NCBI GenBank assembly: GCA_019634635.1
Contig: JAHCBB010000005.1
Coordinates: 62,001 to 126,000, forward strand
Direction of reading: 5' to 3'
Length of the DNA stretch: 64,000 nucleotides
Source: Verrucomicrobiia bacterium
GTDB lineage: Bacteria > Verrucomicrobiota > Verrucomicrobiia > Limisphaerales > UBA9464
Both the position numbers and the translations under genes were made by a program. The notes beneath the pieces are model-generated. The model was not told the DNA's origin. It saw nothing but the letters and a program-made list of their open reading frames with translations, and did not search any database. The stretch's first letter is position 1, and each line of letters starts with the position of its first letter. Shown here piece by piece: positions 29,115 through 37,270 of the stretch.

Positions 29115-30767
29115 TCAATCCAGGGCCAAGGGAAGCCCGTTTGCCCGGGCCATGGCGAGGCCGCCGCGCAGGTTGGCCACATGCCCAAACCCCAAGCCGC
29201 GCAGCACACAGGCCGCCAGATGCCCGCGCTGACCCTGCTGACAGCAGGTCACGATCACCCGATCACGGGGAAACTCCTCCGCGCGTTCGCGCAAGGTTTC
29301 GAGGGGGACGTTCACTGCGCCAGCCAGCCGGCCCGCGGCGAATTCGTCCGGATCACGCACGTCCAGGATGAGTTCGCCGCCGGGGCGCCACGTCTCCGGG
29401 CTGACGCTCGGGGCATCACCCAAGGCCGCGTGAGCGGCCGCAAAGCCGGCCACATTCACGGGATCCTGCGCCGAGCTGAAGGGCGGGGCATAGGTCAGGT
29501 CGAGTGTTTCGAGATCGAACACGGTCAACCCGCCGGTGATGGCCGTGGCAAGCACGTCCAAGCGCTTGTCCACGCCCTCGCCGCCGAGCACCTGGGCCCC
29601 AAGCAGCCGGCCGGTGCCATCCTCGGCCACCAGCTTGATCCACAGCGGAACGGCGCCGGGGAAGTAACGCGAACGGTTCATTCCCCGCGTGACGCTGGTA
29701 TAGGGAGCGAGGCCGGCTGCAACCGCCTGGGCACGGTTGAGCCCCGTGCAGCCGACGTTCACATCCAGTGCGCGCACGATCGCACTGCCCAGCGCGCCAC
29801 GGTAGACGTGGTGTTGCCCGGCGGCGTTGGCGCCGGCAAGCCGACCCTGCCGGTTGGCGGGTCCGCCCAGCGCCATCCTCACCCGCCTGCCCGTAACCAC
29901 ATGGGTGACTTCGGCCGCGTCGCCCACGGCGTAAATGGCGGGGTCACTGGATTCCAGGCGTCCATTGACTTTCACGCCGCCGGTCTCGCCGATTTCGAGT
30001 CCCGCATCACGCGCCAGTTCGACTTCGGCCTTCACCCCCACGCTCAAGAGCACGACGTCCGCCGGCACGTGGCTGCCGTCTTCGAGTTCGACCGCCTCCG
30101 TCGTGATGCGCGTGGCGGTCGCACCCGTCCGCAACGACAAGCGATTGCCGATGCACGCCCCCAGCAGCGCCGCCATGTCCGGGTCCAGCACCGGCAGGAG
30201 CTGCGGCAGCCGCTCAACGACGGTCACCTCCAATCCCCTGTGCAGAAACGTCTCGGCCATCTCGAGGCCGATGAACCCGCCGCCGACGACCACGGCCCGG
30301 CCCGGCTTTGCCGCGTCCAGGAACGCGGCGATCCGTTCGGCGTCGGGAATGTCACGCAGGGTGAAGACATGGGGCAGGTCCGCGCCTGGAATGGGCGGGA
30401 GGATTGGCCGGGCGCCCGGGCTGAGGATGAGCCTGTCATAGGGTTCGTCGCGCCGGGCTCCGTCCGGCCCCTTCACGCGAAGGATGCGCCGGGCCCGGTC
30501 AATCGCCACGGCCTCCGTGCGGACGTGGACGCGGACCCGGGCGCGGGCCCAAAAGTCCTCCGGCGTCCGGGCGATCAAATGATCCCGGTCCCGAACCTCT
30601 CCGGACAGGAGGTAGGGCAGACCGCAGCTGGCGAAGGAGATGTGGGACCCGCGCTCGAATAGGACGATCTCGGCGGCTTCATTCACCCGGCGGGCCCGGG
30701 CGGCGGCAGAGGCGCCGCCGGCCACGCCGCCAACAATCAGAATGCGACGGGGGGATGGGGGGATCAT
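29115..30767 (-). CDS. CoA-disulfide reductase-rhodanese fusion (CoA persulfide reductase-like)
   Basis: 550 residues, matching the known CoADR-RHD fusions (about 550). The N-terminal FAD site is ILIVGGVAGGASAAARARR, and the active-site Cys lies in SFASCGLPYLLSG (about residue 48). The second dinucleotide site is AVVVGGGFIGLEMAE, followed by the FAD-binding IYAVGDAAEV. The last 90 residues form a rhodanese domain with VTCCQQGQRG as the active-site loop. In Bacillus and Enterococcus such enzymes reduce CoA disulfide or CoA persulfide and help clear sulfane sulfur. It follows the ArsR-type gene by 60 bases on the same strand, so autoregulated expression with that repressor is likely. Confidence 0.92.
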   Translation of the reverse strand: MIPPSPRRILIVGGVAGGASAAARARRVNEAAEIVLFERGSHISFASCGLPYLLSGEVRDRDHLIARTPEDFWARARVRVHVRTEAVAIDRARRILRVKGPDGARRDEPYDRLILSPGARPILPPIPGADLPHVFTLRDIPDAERIAAFLDAAKPGRAVVVGGGFIGLEMAETFLHRGLEVTVVERLPQLLPVLDPDMAALLGACIGNRLSLRTGATATRITTEAVELEDGSHVPADVVLLSVGVKAEVELARDAGLEIGETGGVKVNGRLESSDPAIYAVGDAAEVTHVVTGRRVRMALGGPANRQGRLAGANAAGQHHVYRGALGSAIVRALDVNVGCTGLNRAQAVAAGLAPYTSVTRGMNRSRYFPGAVPLWIKLVAEDGTGRLLGAQVLGGEGVDKRLDVLATAITGGLTVFDLETLDLTYAPPFSSAQDPVNVAGFAAAHAALGDAPSVSPETWRPGGELILDVRDPDEFAAGRLAGAVNVPLETLRERAEEFPRDRVIVTCCQQGQRGHLAACVLRGLGFGHVANLRGGLAMARANGLPLALD

Positions 30768-30827
30768 GGTGAAGGGTTGATGCGTGGGTGGTCGCGAAGG
30801 GGTTTCCTTGAGCCGTGGAATCCCGCG

Positions 30828-31184
30828 TCAGGTTCCGCGGTTGGTGGGACGTTGAAAATGCGCCGCCTTGGCCGCCAGCTCCTCCCCAAGCCGGCGACAA
30901 ACCAGGTCGCACAGCTCGCGCAGCCCGGGATCCGCCACGCGATACACGCTGGCGGCGCCCTCCTTGCGGAACGCGACCAGACCGGCCTCGCGCAGGACCC
31001 CGAGGTGTTTGGAGACGTTGGCCTGACCGGCCCCGGTGGCCTCGACCAGCGTGGAGACCGTGCACTCGCCCTCCATCAGCCGGTTCAGCAGTTGCAACCG
31101 GAGCGGTTCGCCGAGGGCCCGAAAGCGGGCAGCGACCAGTTCGAGCGCTTCGGGCGGCAGGCGATGCGAGGCAACGCGCTTCAT
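30828..31184 (-). CDS. ArsR/SmtB-family transcriptional repressor
   Basis: 118 residues from the ATG at 31184. The winged-helix domain has FRALGEPLRLQLLNRLMEGE, then the recognition helix in AGQANVSKHLGVLREAGLV, and a wing with REGAASVYRV-like sequence (KEGAASVYRV). Cysteines occur at 41 (GECTVS) and at 92 and 96 (ELCDLVC). These could sense metalloid or persulfide, as do the two Cys of BigR/SqrR/CstR-type sulfur sensors, though the spacing differs from the BigR pair. The ATG at 31196 is rejected as start because it lies in the likely -10 box. Context in the sulfur cluster suggests a sulfane-sulfur sensor; that is inference. Confidence 0.9.
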   Translation of the reverse strand: MKRVASHRLPPEALELVAARFRALGEPLRLQLLNRLMEGECTVSTLVEATGAGQANVSKHLGVLREAGLVAFRKEGAASVYRVADPGLRELCDLVCRRLGEELAAKAAHFQRPTNRGT

Positions 31185-31188
31185 GCGC

Positions 31189-31221
31189 GTTGACATATAC
31201 CGATATGGTCATATCGTCAAC
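31189..31221. promoter_or_regulatory. Palindromic divergent promoter/operator of the sulfur cluster
   Basis: The 39 bases between the two divergent starts contain an outer inverted repeat GTTGAC/GTCAAC (31189-31194 and 31216-31221). Offset inside it is a perfect arm pair GATATG-GT-CATATC (31202-31215). Read rightward there is TTGACA, 15 bases, then ATATCG; read leftward TTGACG, 15 bases, then TATATG. Both would start transcription within a few bases of the ATG codons, so both mRNAs may be nearly leaderless. The symmetry and the ArsR gene next to it make this the likely operator. Confidence 0.6.
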
Positions 31222-31223
31222 CC

Positions 31224-31817
31224 ATGAACACGATGGCTTCCCCCACCTCGCCGGCGCGGACCCCTGGCGCTCCGCCCGACCGGATCGCCCCGGCGGATCT
31301 TCGACGGCGTCTGGACGCCGGGGACGCGCTGCAGCTGGTGGATGTGCGTGAAGCCGCCGAGTTCGCCGCTGGCCGCCTCGCCGGCGCCCGCCTCATTCCC
31401 CAGGGCGAGCTGGAACGACGGGCCGGGGAACTGGATCGCAACCGGCCGGTCGTGCTGGTTTGCCGCTCCGGCAGGCGCAGCGTCGAGGCCTCGAAGACCC
31501 TTGCAACGATGGGCTTCGCCGATGTGGCGTGCCTCGACGGCGGGCTGACGGCCTGGGAATCCGCCGGCCTGCCGACGGAGCGGGACCCACACGCACCATG
31601 GTCGCTTGAGCGTCAGGTGCGCGTGGCTGCGGGTGCCGTGGTGCTGATTGGCGTGGTCTTGGGATTCACGCTGCATCCGGGGTTCTTCGGCTTGAGCGCA
31701 CTCGCGGGCGCCGGGGTGATGATTTCAGGGATCACCGACTGGTGCGGCCTGGGCCTGCTGATCGCCAGGGCCCCGTGGAACCGGCGTCGTCACAGCGGCA
31801 CCTGCTGCTCCCGTTGA
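31224..31817 (+). CDS. Rhodanese-like protein with C-terminal DUF2892 membrane part
   Basis: 197 residues. The first 115 form a rhodanese domain (VDVREAAEFAAGRLAGARL) with active-site Cys in LVCRSGRRS. The remainder has two hydrophobic helices (VAAGAVVLIGVVLGFTL and the segment ending ITDWCGLGLLIA) matching DUF2892, the arrangement of E. coli YgaP. Such proteins transfer sulfane sulfur at the inner membrane. The gene starts a few bases after the shared operator and is first in the rightward arm. The next gene begins 41 bases downstream. Confidence 0.92.
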   Translation: MNTMASPTSPARTPGAPPDRIAPADLRRRLDAGDALQLVDVREAAEFAAGRLAGARLIPQGELERRAGELDRNRPVVLVCRSGRRSVEASKTLATMGFADVACLDGGLTAWESAGLPTERDPHAPWSLERQVRVAAGAVVLIGVVLGFTLHPGFFGLSALAGAGVMISGITDWCGLGLLIARAPWNRRRHSGTCCSR

Positions 31818-31858
31818 GCCGCCCCGGCCTTCCGAATCCCCCCGCGCCCTCCACGTCC

Positions 31859-33328
31859 ATGTTCCTTCGCCAAATCCCCGATCCTCATCTGGCCCAGTAC
31901 GCCTACCTGATCGGCTGCCAACGAACCGGGGAGGCCATTGTGATTGATCCCGAGCGGGACGTGGACCGCTACCGGAAGCTGGCGGCCGAAAACGGCCTGC
32001 GGATCACCGCCGTTGCCGAGACGCACATCCATGCGGATTTCGTCAGCGGCGCCCGCGAACTGGTCATGACGAACCCGCAGCTCCGCCTTTACGTCTCCGG
32101 CGAGGGCGGCCCGGAGTGGCAGGTCGCATGGGCCAACGGACTGTCGCACGTCACACGGCTCCTGGACGGCGGACGGTTTCGCGTCGGCAACCTGGATTTC
32201 CAAGCGGTGCATACGCCCGGCCACACGCCCGAGCACATGATCTATCTGGTCACCGATCGGGGCGGTGGAGCCGACGAGCCCGTGGCGATGCTGAGCGGGG
32301 ACTTCCTTTTCGTTGGAGACGCCGGAAGGCCTGACCTGCTCGAACAGGCGGCGGGACTGGAGGGCACGCAGGAGCCGGGGGCGCGGGCGTTGTACCGCAG
32401 CCTGCGCAAGGTTTCGGACATGCCATGCCATCTGCAGGTGCTGCCGGCCCACGGGGCGGGCAGCGCCTGCGGCAAGGCCCTCGGGGCCGTGCCCAACTCC
32501 ACGCTGGGCTACGAGGAGAAGTTCAATCCGGCCCTCAAACTGGCGTTGGAGTCCGGAGAGGACGCGTTTGTCCGCTTCATTCTCAGCGGCCAGCCCGAGC
32601 CCCCGGCATACTTTGCCCACATGAAGCACCTGAACCGGGTGGGGCCGGCGGTGCTCGACGGCCTGCCGGCCGCCCCCATTTTGAGCCTCCCAAGTGTCGT
32701 GGCGCGTCTCGATGAACCGGACTTCGTCGTGCTGGACACCCGGGATCGCCCGACGTTCCTCGCCGGTCATTTGCGCGGGAGCCTGTTCACGCCCCCGGGA
32801 AATTTCTCCGATTTTGCCGGAAGCTTTCTGCAGCCACAGAACCGCGTCGTCCTCGTGCTGACGGACCCGTCCGCGCCGGAGGAATGGATTCGGCAGCTGG
32901 TGCGGATGGGCTTTGATCAGGTGATCGGCGTGCTGCCTGCGACCTTGCTGGAGGCCGCACCTCCGGGGCAGATCGCCCGGCTGCCGGCGATCCGCTTTGA
33001 AGAGCTGCCCGCACTGCTGGCTGCAGAACCGGAGTCGGTGCTGCTGGACGTGCGCAAGGCCATGGAATTCGCCACCGGACACCTGCGCGGGGCGCGGAAC
33101 CAGGCTCACACCCGGCTGCTGCCGCAGTTGAACGAGGTGCCTGCGGACCGGCCCCTGGTGGTGTCCTGCGGCAGCGGAATGCGCGCAGCCGGGGCCTGCG
33201 CCTTCCTGGCCCGGACGGGTCGGCGGGTCACCTGCGTTGCGGACCATTTCGAACACGCACCCCGTGAGCTCGTGACAGGAACGATTCCGGCGTCACCGAC
33301 GCTCGCCGGTGACCGCACCTCACGCTGA
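31859..33328 (+). CDS. CstB-like persulfide dioxygenase-rhodanese
   Basis: 489 residues. Residues about 1-250 form a metallo-beta-lactamase fold of the persulfide dioxygenase type. Visible are THIHADFVSG (the final His of the usual HxHxDH is Phe), VHTPGHTPEHM and SGDFLFVGDAGRPDL, which supply the ligands of a mononuclear iron site. A first rhodanese-like domain (VLDTRDRPTFLAGHLRGSL) lacks a Cys where the loop should be (LVLTDPSAPEE). A second has the active Cys in VVSCGSGMRA. MBL plus inactive plus active rhodanese is the CstB layout, which oxidises low-molecular-weight persulfides to thiosulfate. The ATG at 31859 is used; the longer frame overlaps the previous gene. Confidence 0.92.
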   Translation: MFLRQIPDPHLAQYAYLIGCQRTGEAIVIDPERDVDRYRKLAAENGLRITAVAETHIHADFVSGARELVMTNPQLRLYVSGEGGPEWQVAWANGLSHVTRLLDGGRFRVGNLDFQAVHTPGHTPEHMIYLVTDRGGGADEPVAMLSGDFLFVGDAGRPDLLEQAAGLEGTQEPGARALYRSLRKVSDMPCHLQVLPAHGAGSACGKALGAVPNSTLGYEEKFNPALKLALESGEDAFVRFILSGQPEPPAYFAHMKHLNRVGPAVLDGLPAAPILSLPSVVARLDEPDFVVLDTRDRPTFLAGHLRGSLFTPPGNFSDFAGSFLQPQNRVVLVLTDPSAPEEWIRQLVRMGFDQVIGVLPATLLEAAPPGQIARLPAIRFEELPALLAAEPESVLLDVRKAMEFATGHLRGARNQAHTRLLPQLNEVPADRPLVVSCGSGMRAAGACAFLARTGRRVTCVADHFEHAPRELVTGTIPASPTLAGDRTSR

Positions 33329-33335
33329 AGGCGGA

Positions 33336-34256
33336 ATGAGCCTGCTGTACGGCGCCGTGGTTGGGTTGGCCCTCGGATTGACTGGCGGGGGAGGCTCCAT
33401 CTTCGCCGTGCCGCTGCTCGTATTTGGTCTGGACCTGCCGCTGCAGACCGCCATCGGCATCAGCCTGGCCGTGGTGGGTGCGGCGGCTTGTTTTGGCGCG
33501 GTGCGCCACTGGCGGCGCCGGGAACTCGACCTGCGGGCCGGTCTGGTGTTCGCCGCCGGCGGCATGGCGCTGGCGCCGCTCGGGACCTGGATCGGGCGGT
33601 CGGTGCCCGGGCCGTGGTTGCTCACCGGCTTCGCCCTTCTGATGAGCTCCATGGCGTGGCGCCTGTGGACTGGGAGGGGCGAGGAGGGAGCCGATCCCGG
33701 GGCCTGCGCCGTCAGGCCGGGTGGCGGACTGGGCGCCGGGTGCTATGTGCGGCTGACCGCCGGAGGCGCCGCGGCTGGTCTGCTCTCCGGTTTGTTTGGC
33801 GTGGGCGGCGGATTCCTCATCGTGCACGGCTTGATGTACGTGGCCGGCATGGCGCTGCACCGCGCGGTGGCCACCTCGCTGATGGTGATCTTCCTCATCT
33901 CGTTGTCGGGAGTCGCCTCGCACATGGTGCATGGTCTTCAATTTCCCCCCATTCTCACCGGACTGTTTTTGTCCGGCAGCCTGCTTGGAATGGTCGCCGG
34001 CCAGGGACTGCGGGCACGGCTGAGCGGACCGACGCTGCGGCGGGTGTTCGCCGGCGCCATGTGGGCCGTGGCCGCGCTGTTGCTGTTCCGCAGCCTGCCA
34101 GACTTGGGACGGGCGGCGACGCCTGTCGAAGACGCACCCGGACCGGTGCGCTCGGAGGCCTCGGTCGTGCCCAGCAAGCCGCTTTGCCTGCAGTGCCACG
34201 GCACTCCGGGGCGAGAGTTGAAGCACGAAGACGCCGAACGAATCCGCCAGCTTTAA
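33336..34256 (+). CDS. TauE/SafE permease with truncated DUF3365-type haem tail
   Basis: 306 residues. The first 260 are a TauE/SafE exporter with the paired motifs LALGLTGGGGSIFAVPLL and LLSGLFGVGGGFLIVHGLM. The last 35 are unrelated to the permease: KPLCLQCHGTPG followed by charged residues up to IRQL. This is the haem-binding end of a DUF3365 (Tll0287-like) domain. The TAA at 34254 sits where that family has Tyr (YP.D.A.G). Translation past the stop in the same frame continues the motif. The exporter probably removes sulfite or thiosulfate formed by the upstream enzymes. ATG 33336 is chosen; GTG at 33309 would overlap the CstB-like gene. Confidence 0.85.
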   Translation: MSLLYGAVVGLALGLTGGGGSIFAVPLLVFGLDLPLQTAIGISLAVVGAAACFGAVRHWRRRELDLRAGLVFAAGGMALAPLGTWIGRSVPGPWLLTGFALLMSSMAWRLWTGRGEEGADPGACAVRPGGGLGAGCYVRLTAGGAAAGLLSGLFGVGGGFLIVHGLMYVAGMALHRAVATSLMVIFLISLSGVASHMVHGLQFPPILTGLFLSGSLLGMVAGQGLRARLSGPTLRRVFAGAMWAVAALLLFRSLPDLGRAATPVEDAPGPVRSEASVVPSKPLCLQCHGTPGRELKHEDAERIRQL

Positions 34257-34352
34257 CCGGACGATCGCGCCACCGGCTTTGGCCCCGGCGATCTGCGCGG
34301 CATGTGGCGGGTGGATTTCCCGGCGACTTCGCCGCTCCGCGAGACGCCATAG
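34257..34352 (+). pseudogene. Readable end of a DUF3365 domain beyond an in-frame stop
   Basis: Directly after the TAA of the TauE/SafE gene the same frame stays open for 31 codons to a TAG at 34350. It reads PDDRATGFGPGDLRGMWRV and then DFPATSPLRETP. This matches the conserved end of DUF3365 (P.D.A.G...GD.RG..sV..P). The rest of that domain, roughly its N-terminal two thirds, is missing. The most economical reading is a deletion that fused the exporter to the domain end, with a nonsense change within it. A sequencing error at the TAA cannot be excluded. The rest of the gap up to 34483 shows nothing. Confidence 0.65.
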
Positions 34353-34483
34353 TGGACACCGAAGCGATCGGGACCGACAAGGGATCCAGAGTCTGCCACG
34401 CCTCCGGTGGCTCCAGTGCTGCTTGCGGACGGCACCCGGGCCGGTGCAGGCTCCATCCGTCCTCCCTTCACGCGCACGACGTC

Positions 34484-36673
34484 ATGATCCAAGTCCAATC
34501 CCGGCCGCACGCGGCCCTGGCCGCACTCGTCATCCTATTGTCGGCACTCGCGACACCCGCCAGCCGGGCAGCCGATGACATCGTCATCGCCGACTTCGAG
34601 GCGCCCACTTACGGCGACTGGACGGTGACCGGCGAGGCGTTCGGTCCAGGGCCGGCCCGGGGTGCGCTTCCCGGGCAGATGGCGGTGAGCGGGTTCACCG
34701 GTCAGGGTTTGGTGAACACCTACCACGGGGGAGACGACACCACGGGAACGCTCACTTCGCCCCCATTCAGAATCGAACGGAAATACATCGCCTTCCTGAT
34801 TGGCGGCGGGGGGCATCCAACCCGGCTCGTCCTCGAGTTGTTGGTGGATGGCAGGGCGGTGCGGACCGCCACCGGGCCGAACACGCAGTCCGGAGGAAGC
34901 GAGGCACTGGCACCGGAGTCCTGGGACGTCTCCGAGTTTCAAGGGCGACAGGCGGTCCTGAGGATCGTGGATGAGGCCACGGGCGGATGGGGTCACATCA
35001 ACGTGGACCACATTGTCCAGACCGACATGAAGCCGCCCGGCCTGTTGCGAGATGTGGAACGGGAGGTTGCGGTCACAGGGCGGTATCTGCACATCCCCGT
35101 CAAGAACGGGGCGCCCAAGCGGGTGATCACGGCGTTCGTGGACGGGAGGCGGATCGTCCGCAACGACGTCGAACTCGCCCCCGGTGAGCCCGACTGGTGG
35201 GCGGTGATGGACGTCGGTGCGTGGAGGGGGCGCCCGGTGGTCTTGCGGGTGGACCGGCTGCGCGAGGGCGAGACCGGGCTGGATCTGGTGAGGGTGTCGG
35301 ACTCGCTTCCGGACGCCGACCGCCTCTATGACGAACCCCTGCGCGGCCAGTTCCATTTCTCACCCCAACGTGGCTGGAACAACGACCCGAACGGGATGGT
35401 GCATTTCAATGGCGAGTACCACCTCTTCTTCCAGCACAATCCGTACGGCTGGGGCTGGGGCAACATGCACTGGGGTCATGCCGTGAGCCGCGACATGGTC
35501 CATTGGACCGAATTGGGCGACAAATTGCTCCCCGACGACTTCGGTCCAATGTTCAGCGGCAGCGCGGTGGTGGACTGGAACAACACCAGCGGGCTGGGGC
35601 GGGACGGCATGCCGCCGTTGGTTCTGATCTACACGGCCGCCGGGGATCCAGCGGTCCAGTGCATCGCATCGAGCACGGATGGACGGACCTTTGAGAAATA
35701 TTCCGGGAACCCGATCCTCCCGCAGGTCACCCCCGGCAATCGCGATCCCAAGGTGATCTGGCACGAGCCGACCGGACGCTGGGTCATGGTCTTGTACGTT
35801 GAACTGCCGGGACGCGGCCACACGGTTCACTTCTACACCTCGCCAAACCTGAAGGAATGGACTCTGGCATCCATCACCGACGGCCTCCAGGGCAGCAACT
35901 ACCTGTTCGAATGCCCGGACCTGTTTGAGTTGCCGGTGGACGGCAATCCCCGGCAGCGGAAGTGGATCCTGCTGGGCGCCAATTCCGAGTATGCCGTGGG
36001 CCGTTTCGACGGTACGCGGTTCACACCGGAACATTCCCGGCTGCCGGGGCATCGGGGGCAGGGGTTCTACGCGCCGCAGACCTTCAGCGATATCCCCGCC
36101 GCGGATGGAAGACGCATCCAGATCGGATGGTTCCAGACTGAGACCCGTGGCATGTCCTTCAATCAGTCCATGACCGTGCCACTGGAGTTGAAGCTGATCT
36201 CCACCGCGGACGGACCGCGCATGACCTTCACCCCGGTGAAGGAACTCGAGGCCCTCCGTCGGACGACGATCCAATACGACGGTCGTCCGTTCGAGCCGGG
36301 CACACCCGAACTGCTCAGCGACGCCTCAGGAGAGTTGCTGGAGCTGCGTGCAGCATTCGCCCCGGAGACGGCGCGCGAGGTGACCTTTCACGTCCGGGGA
36401 GCCACGATTGTGTACGACGGTCCCAGGCAGGAAATCGTGGTCAACGGGCATCGGGCTCCCGCCCCGTGGCGCAACGGACGCCAACGGCTGATCGTCTACT
36501 GCGACCGGACGGGCCTGGAGGTCTTTGCCAGCGACGGCCTGACCTATGTGCCCATGCCGTTCCAGCCGCGGCCGGAGGATTTGGAGGTGGCGGTCGAGGT
36601 GAGCGGCAGTCCGGTGCGTTTCGAGACCCTGCAGGTTCACAAGCTCGGGTCCGCCTGGACCCCGCCTCGGTAA
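34484..36673 (+). CDS. Secreted GH32 fructanase (levanase/inulinase-like)
   Basis: 729 residues with a Sec signal peptide (LAALVILLSALATPASRA). Residues about 30-190 form a beta-sandwich accessory domain (IADFEAPTYGDWTVTGEAFG) common in front of GH32 domains in Bacteroidetes, Planctomycetes and Verrucomicrobia. The GH32 domain follows with WNNDPNGMV (nucleophile Asp), GNRDPKVIWH (transition-state Asp) and LFECPDLFEL (acid/base Glu). A C-terminal beta-sandwich ends the protein. It should cleave beta-fructosides such as levan or inulin outside the cytoplasm; exact linkage is unknown. No sugar transporter or kinase is nearby. Confidence 0.94.
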   Translation: MIQVQSRPHAALAALVILLSALATPASRAADDIVIADFEAPTYGDWTVTGEAFGPGPARGALPGQMAVSGFTGQGLVNTYHGGDDTTGTLTSPPFRIERKYIAFLIGGGGHPTRLVLELLVDGRAVRTATGPNTQSGGSEALAPESWDVSEFQGRQAVLRIVDEATGGWGHINVDHIVQTDMKPPGLLRDVEREVAVTGRYLHIPVKNGAPKRVITAFVDGRRIVRNDVELAPGEPDWWAVMDVGAWRGRPVVLRVDRLREGETGLDLVRVSDSLPDADRLYDEPLRGQFHFSPQRGWNNDPNGMVHFNGEYHLFFQHNPYGWGWGNMHWGHAVSRDMVHWTELGDKLLPDDFGPMFSGSAVVDWNNTSGLGRDGMPPLVLIYTAAGDPAVQCIASSTDGRTFEKYSGNPILPQVTPGNRDPKVIWHEPTGRWVMVLYVELPGRGHTVHFYTSPNLKEWTLASITDGLQGSNYLFECPDLFELPVDGNPRQRKWILLGANSEYAVGRFDGTRFTPEHSRLPGHRGQGFYAPQTFSDIPAADGRRIQIGWFQTETRGMSFNQSMTVPLELKLISTADGPRMTFTPVKELEALRRTTIQYDGRPFEPGTPELLSDASGELLELRAAFAPETAREVTFHVRGATIVYDGPRQEIVVNGHRAPAPWRNGRQRLIVYCDRTGLEVFASDGLTYVPMPFQPRPEDLEVAVEVSGSPVRFETLQVHKLGSAWTPPR

Positions 36674-36820
36674 TTGGGAAGGGTGAACGATGTGTTCCCC
36701 ATCCTTCGACATCCGGGGATCCCCATGATGGAGCACTGCTCCCCACGAAAGTCCGAGCCGTCCTCGCGGATGACGAAGTGGGCGTTCGCAGCCGCCACTC
36801 CACCGGACCGTCCGGTCCTC

Positions 36821-37267
36821 TCAGGCGCAAGGCACCTCGTGATACTCCAGCGCCCATTCCTTCATGAACCGGACCCGGTTGGGTTCGATGCGATACACGA
36901 TCAGCGCAGGGTTGTTGGCGGACCCCAGATAGGAGCGCAGCAGCGGATTGCGTTCCCAGATGTCCCGAAGGAGCACCGGATCCTTCTCAATCTCGGCAAT
37001 CCCGGTGATCCGCACCTGGTTGTGCCGCTCATCCACATAACAAAGTTCGCACCGGGGATTCGCCGCCAGTTCGACGGTCTTGTGGTAGCTGCGGAGGTTG
37101 GCGACATGCACGGTGAATCCCTGGACCCGGACGGGTGAGACGGGACGCAACCGCGGCTGGTCGCCGTCCATCGTGGCCAGTTGCGGAAACCGCGCGCTGC
37201 GCATCACGTCGCGCGCCAGGGCAATCAGTTCACCCGGCGGCGGGGGCGGTGAGGAGGGTCCGGGCAT
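36821..37267 (-). CDS. Pyridoxamine 5'-phosphate oxidase family protein
   Basis: 148 residues of the FMN-binding split-barrel fold: ARFPQLATMDGDQPRLRPVSP, then ANLRSYHKTVELAANPRCELCYVDE and VRITGIAEI. The family includes general-stress and flavin/F420-binding proteins; the true PNPOx substrate residues are not evident. The start is only three bases after the stop of the aminotransferase gene on the same strand, so the two are probably co-translated. The reaction is unknown. Confidence 0.87.
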   Translation of the reverse strand: MPGPSSPPPPPGELIALARDVMRSARFPQLATMDGDQPRLRPVSPVRVQGFTVHVANLRSYHKTVELAANPRCELCYVDERHNQVRITGIAEIEKDPVLLRDIWERNPLLRSYLGSANNPALIVYRIEPNRVRFMKEWALEYHEVPCA

Positions 37268-37270
37268 GGC

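Noticed and set aside
31185..31196. ATG at 31196 as start of the ArsR-type gene
   Set aside because: It would lie within the likely -10 box, and the family alignment starts later.
33488..34483. Plus-strand extension of the GH32 gene over the TauE/SafE gene
   Set aside because: The extension is out of frame with the exporter and not family-like. The signal peptide starts at 34484.
36674..36720. Hairpin GAAGGGTG/CATCCTTC after the GH32 gene
   Set aside because: It has one wobble pair, a long loop and no T-run, so it is too weak to call a terminator.
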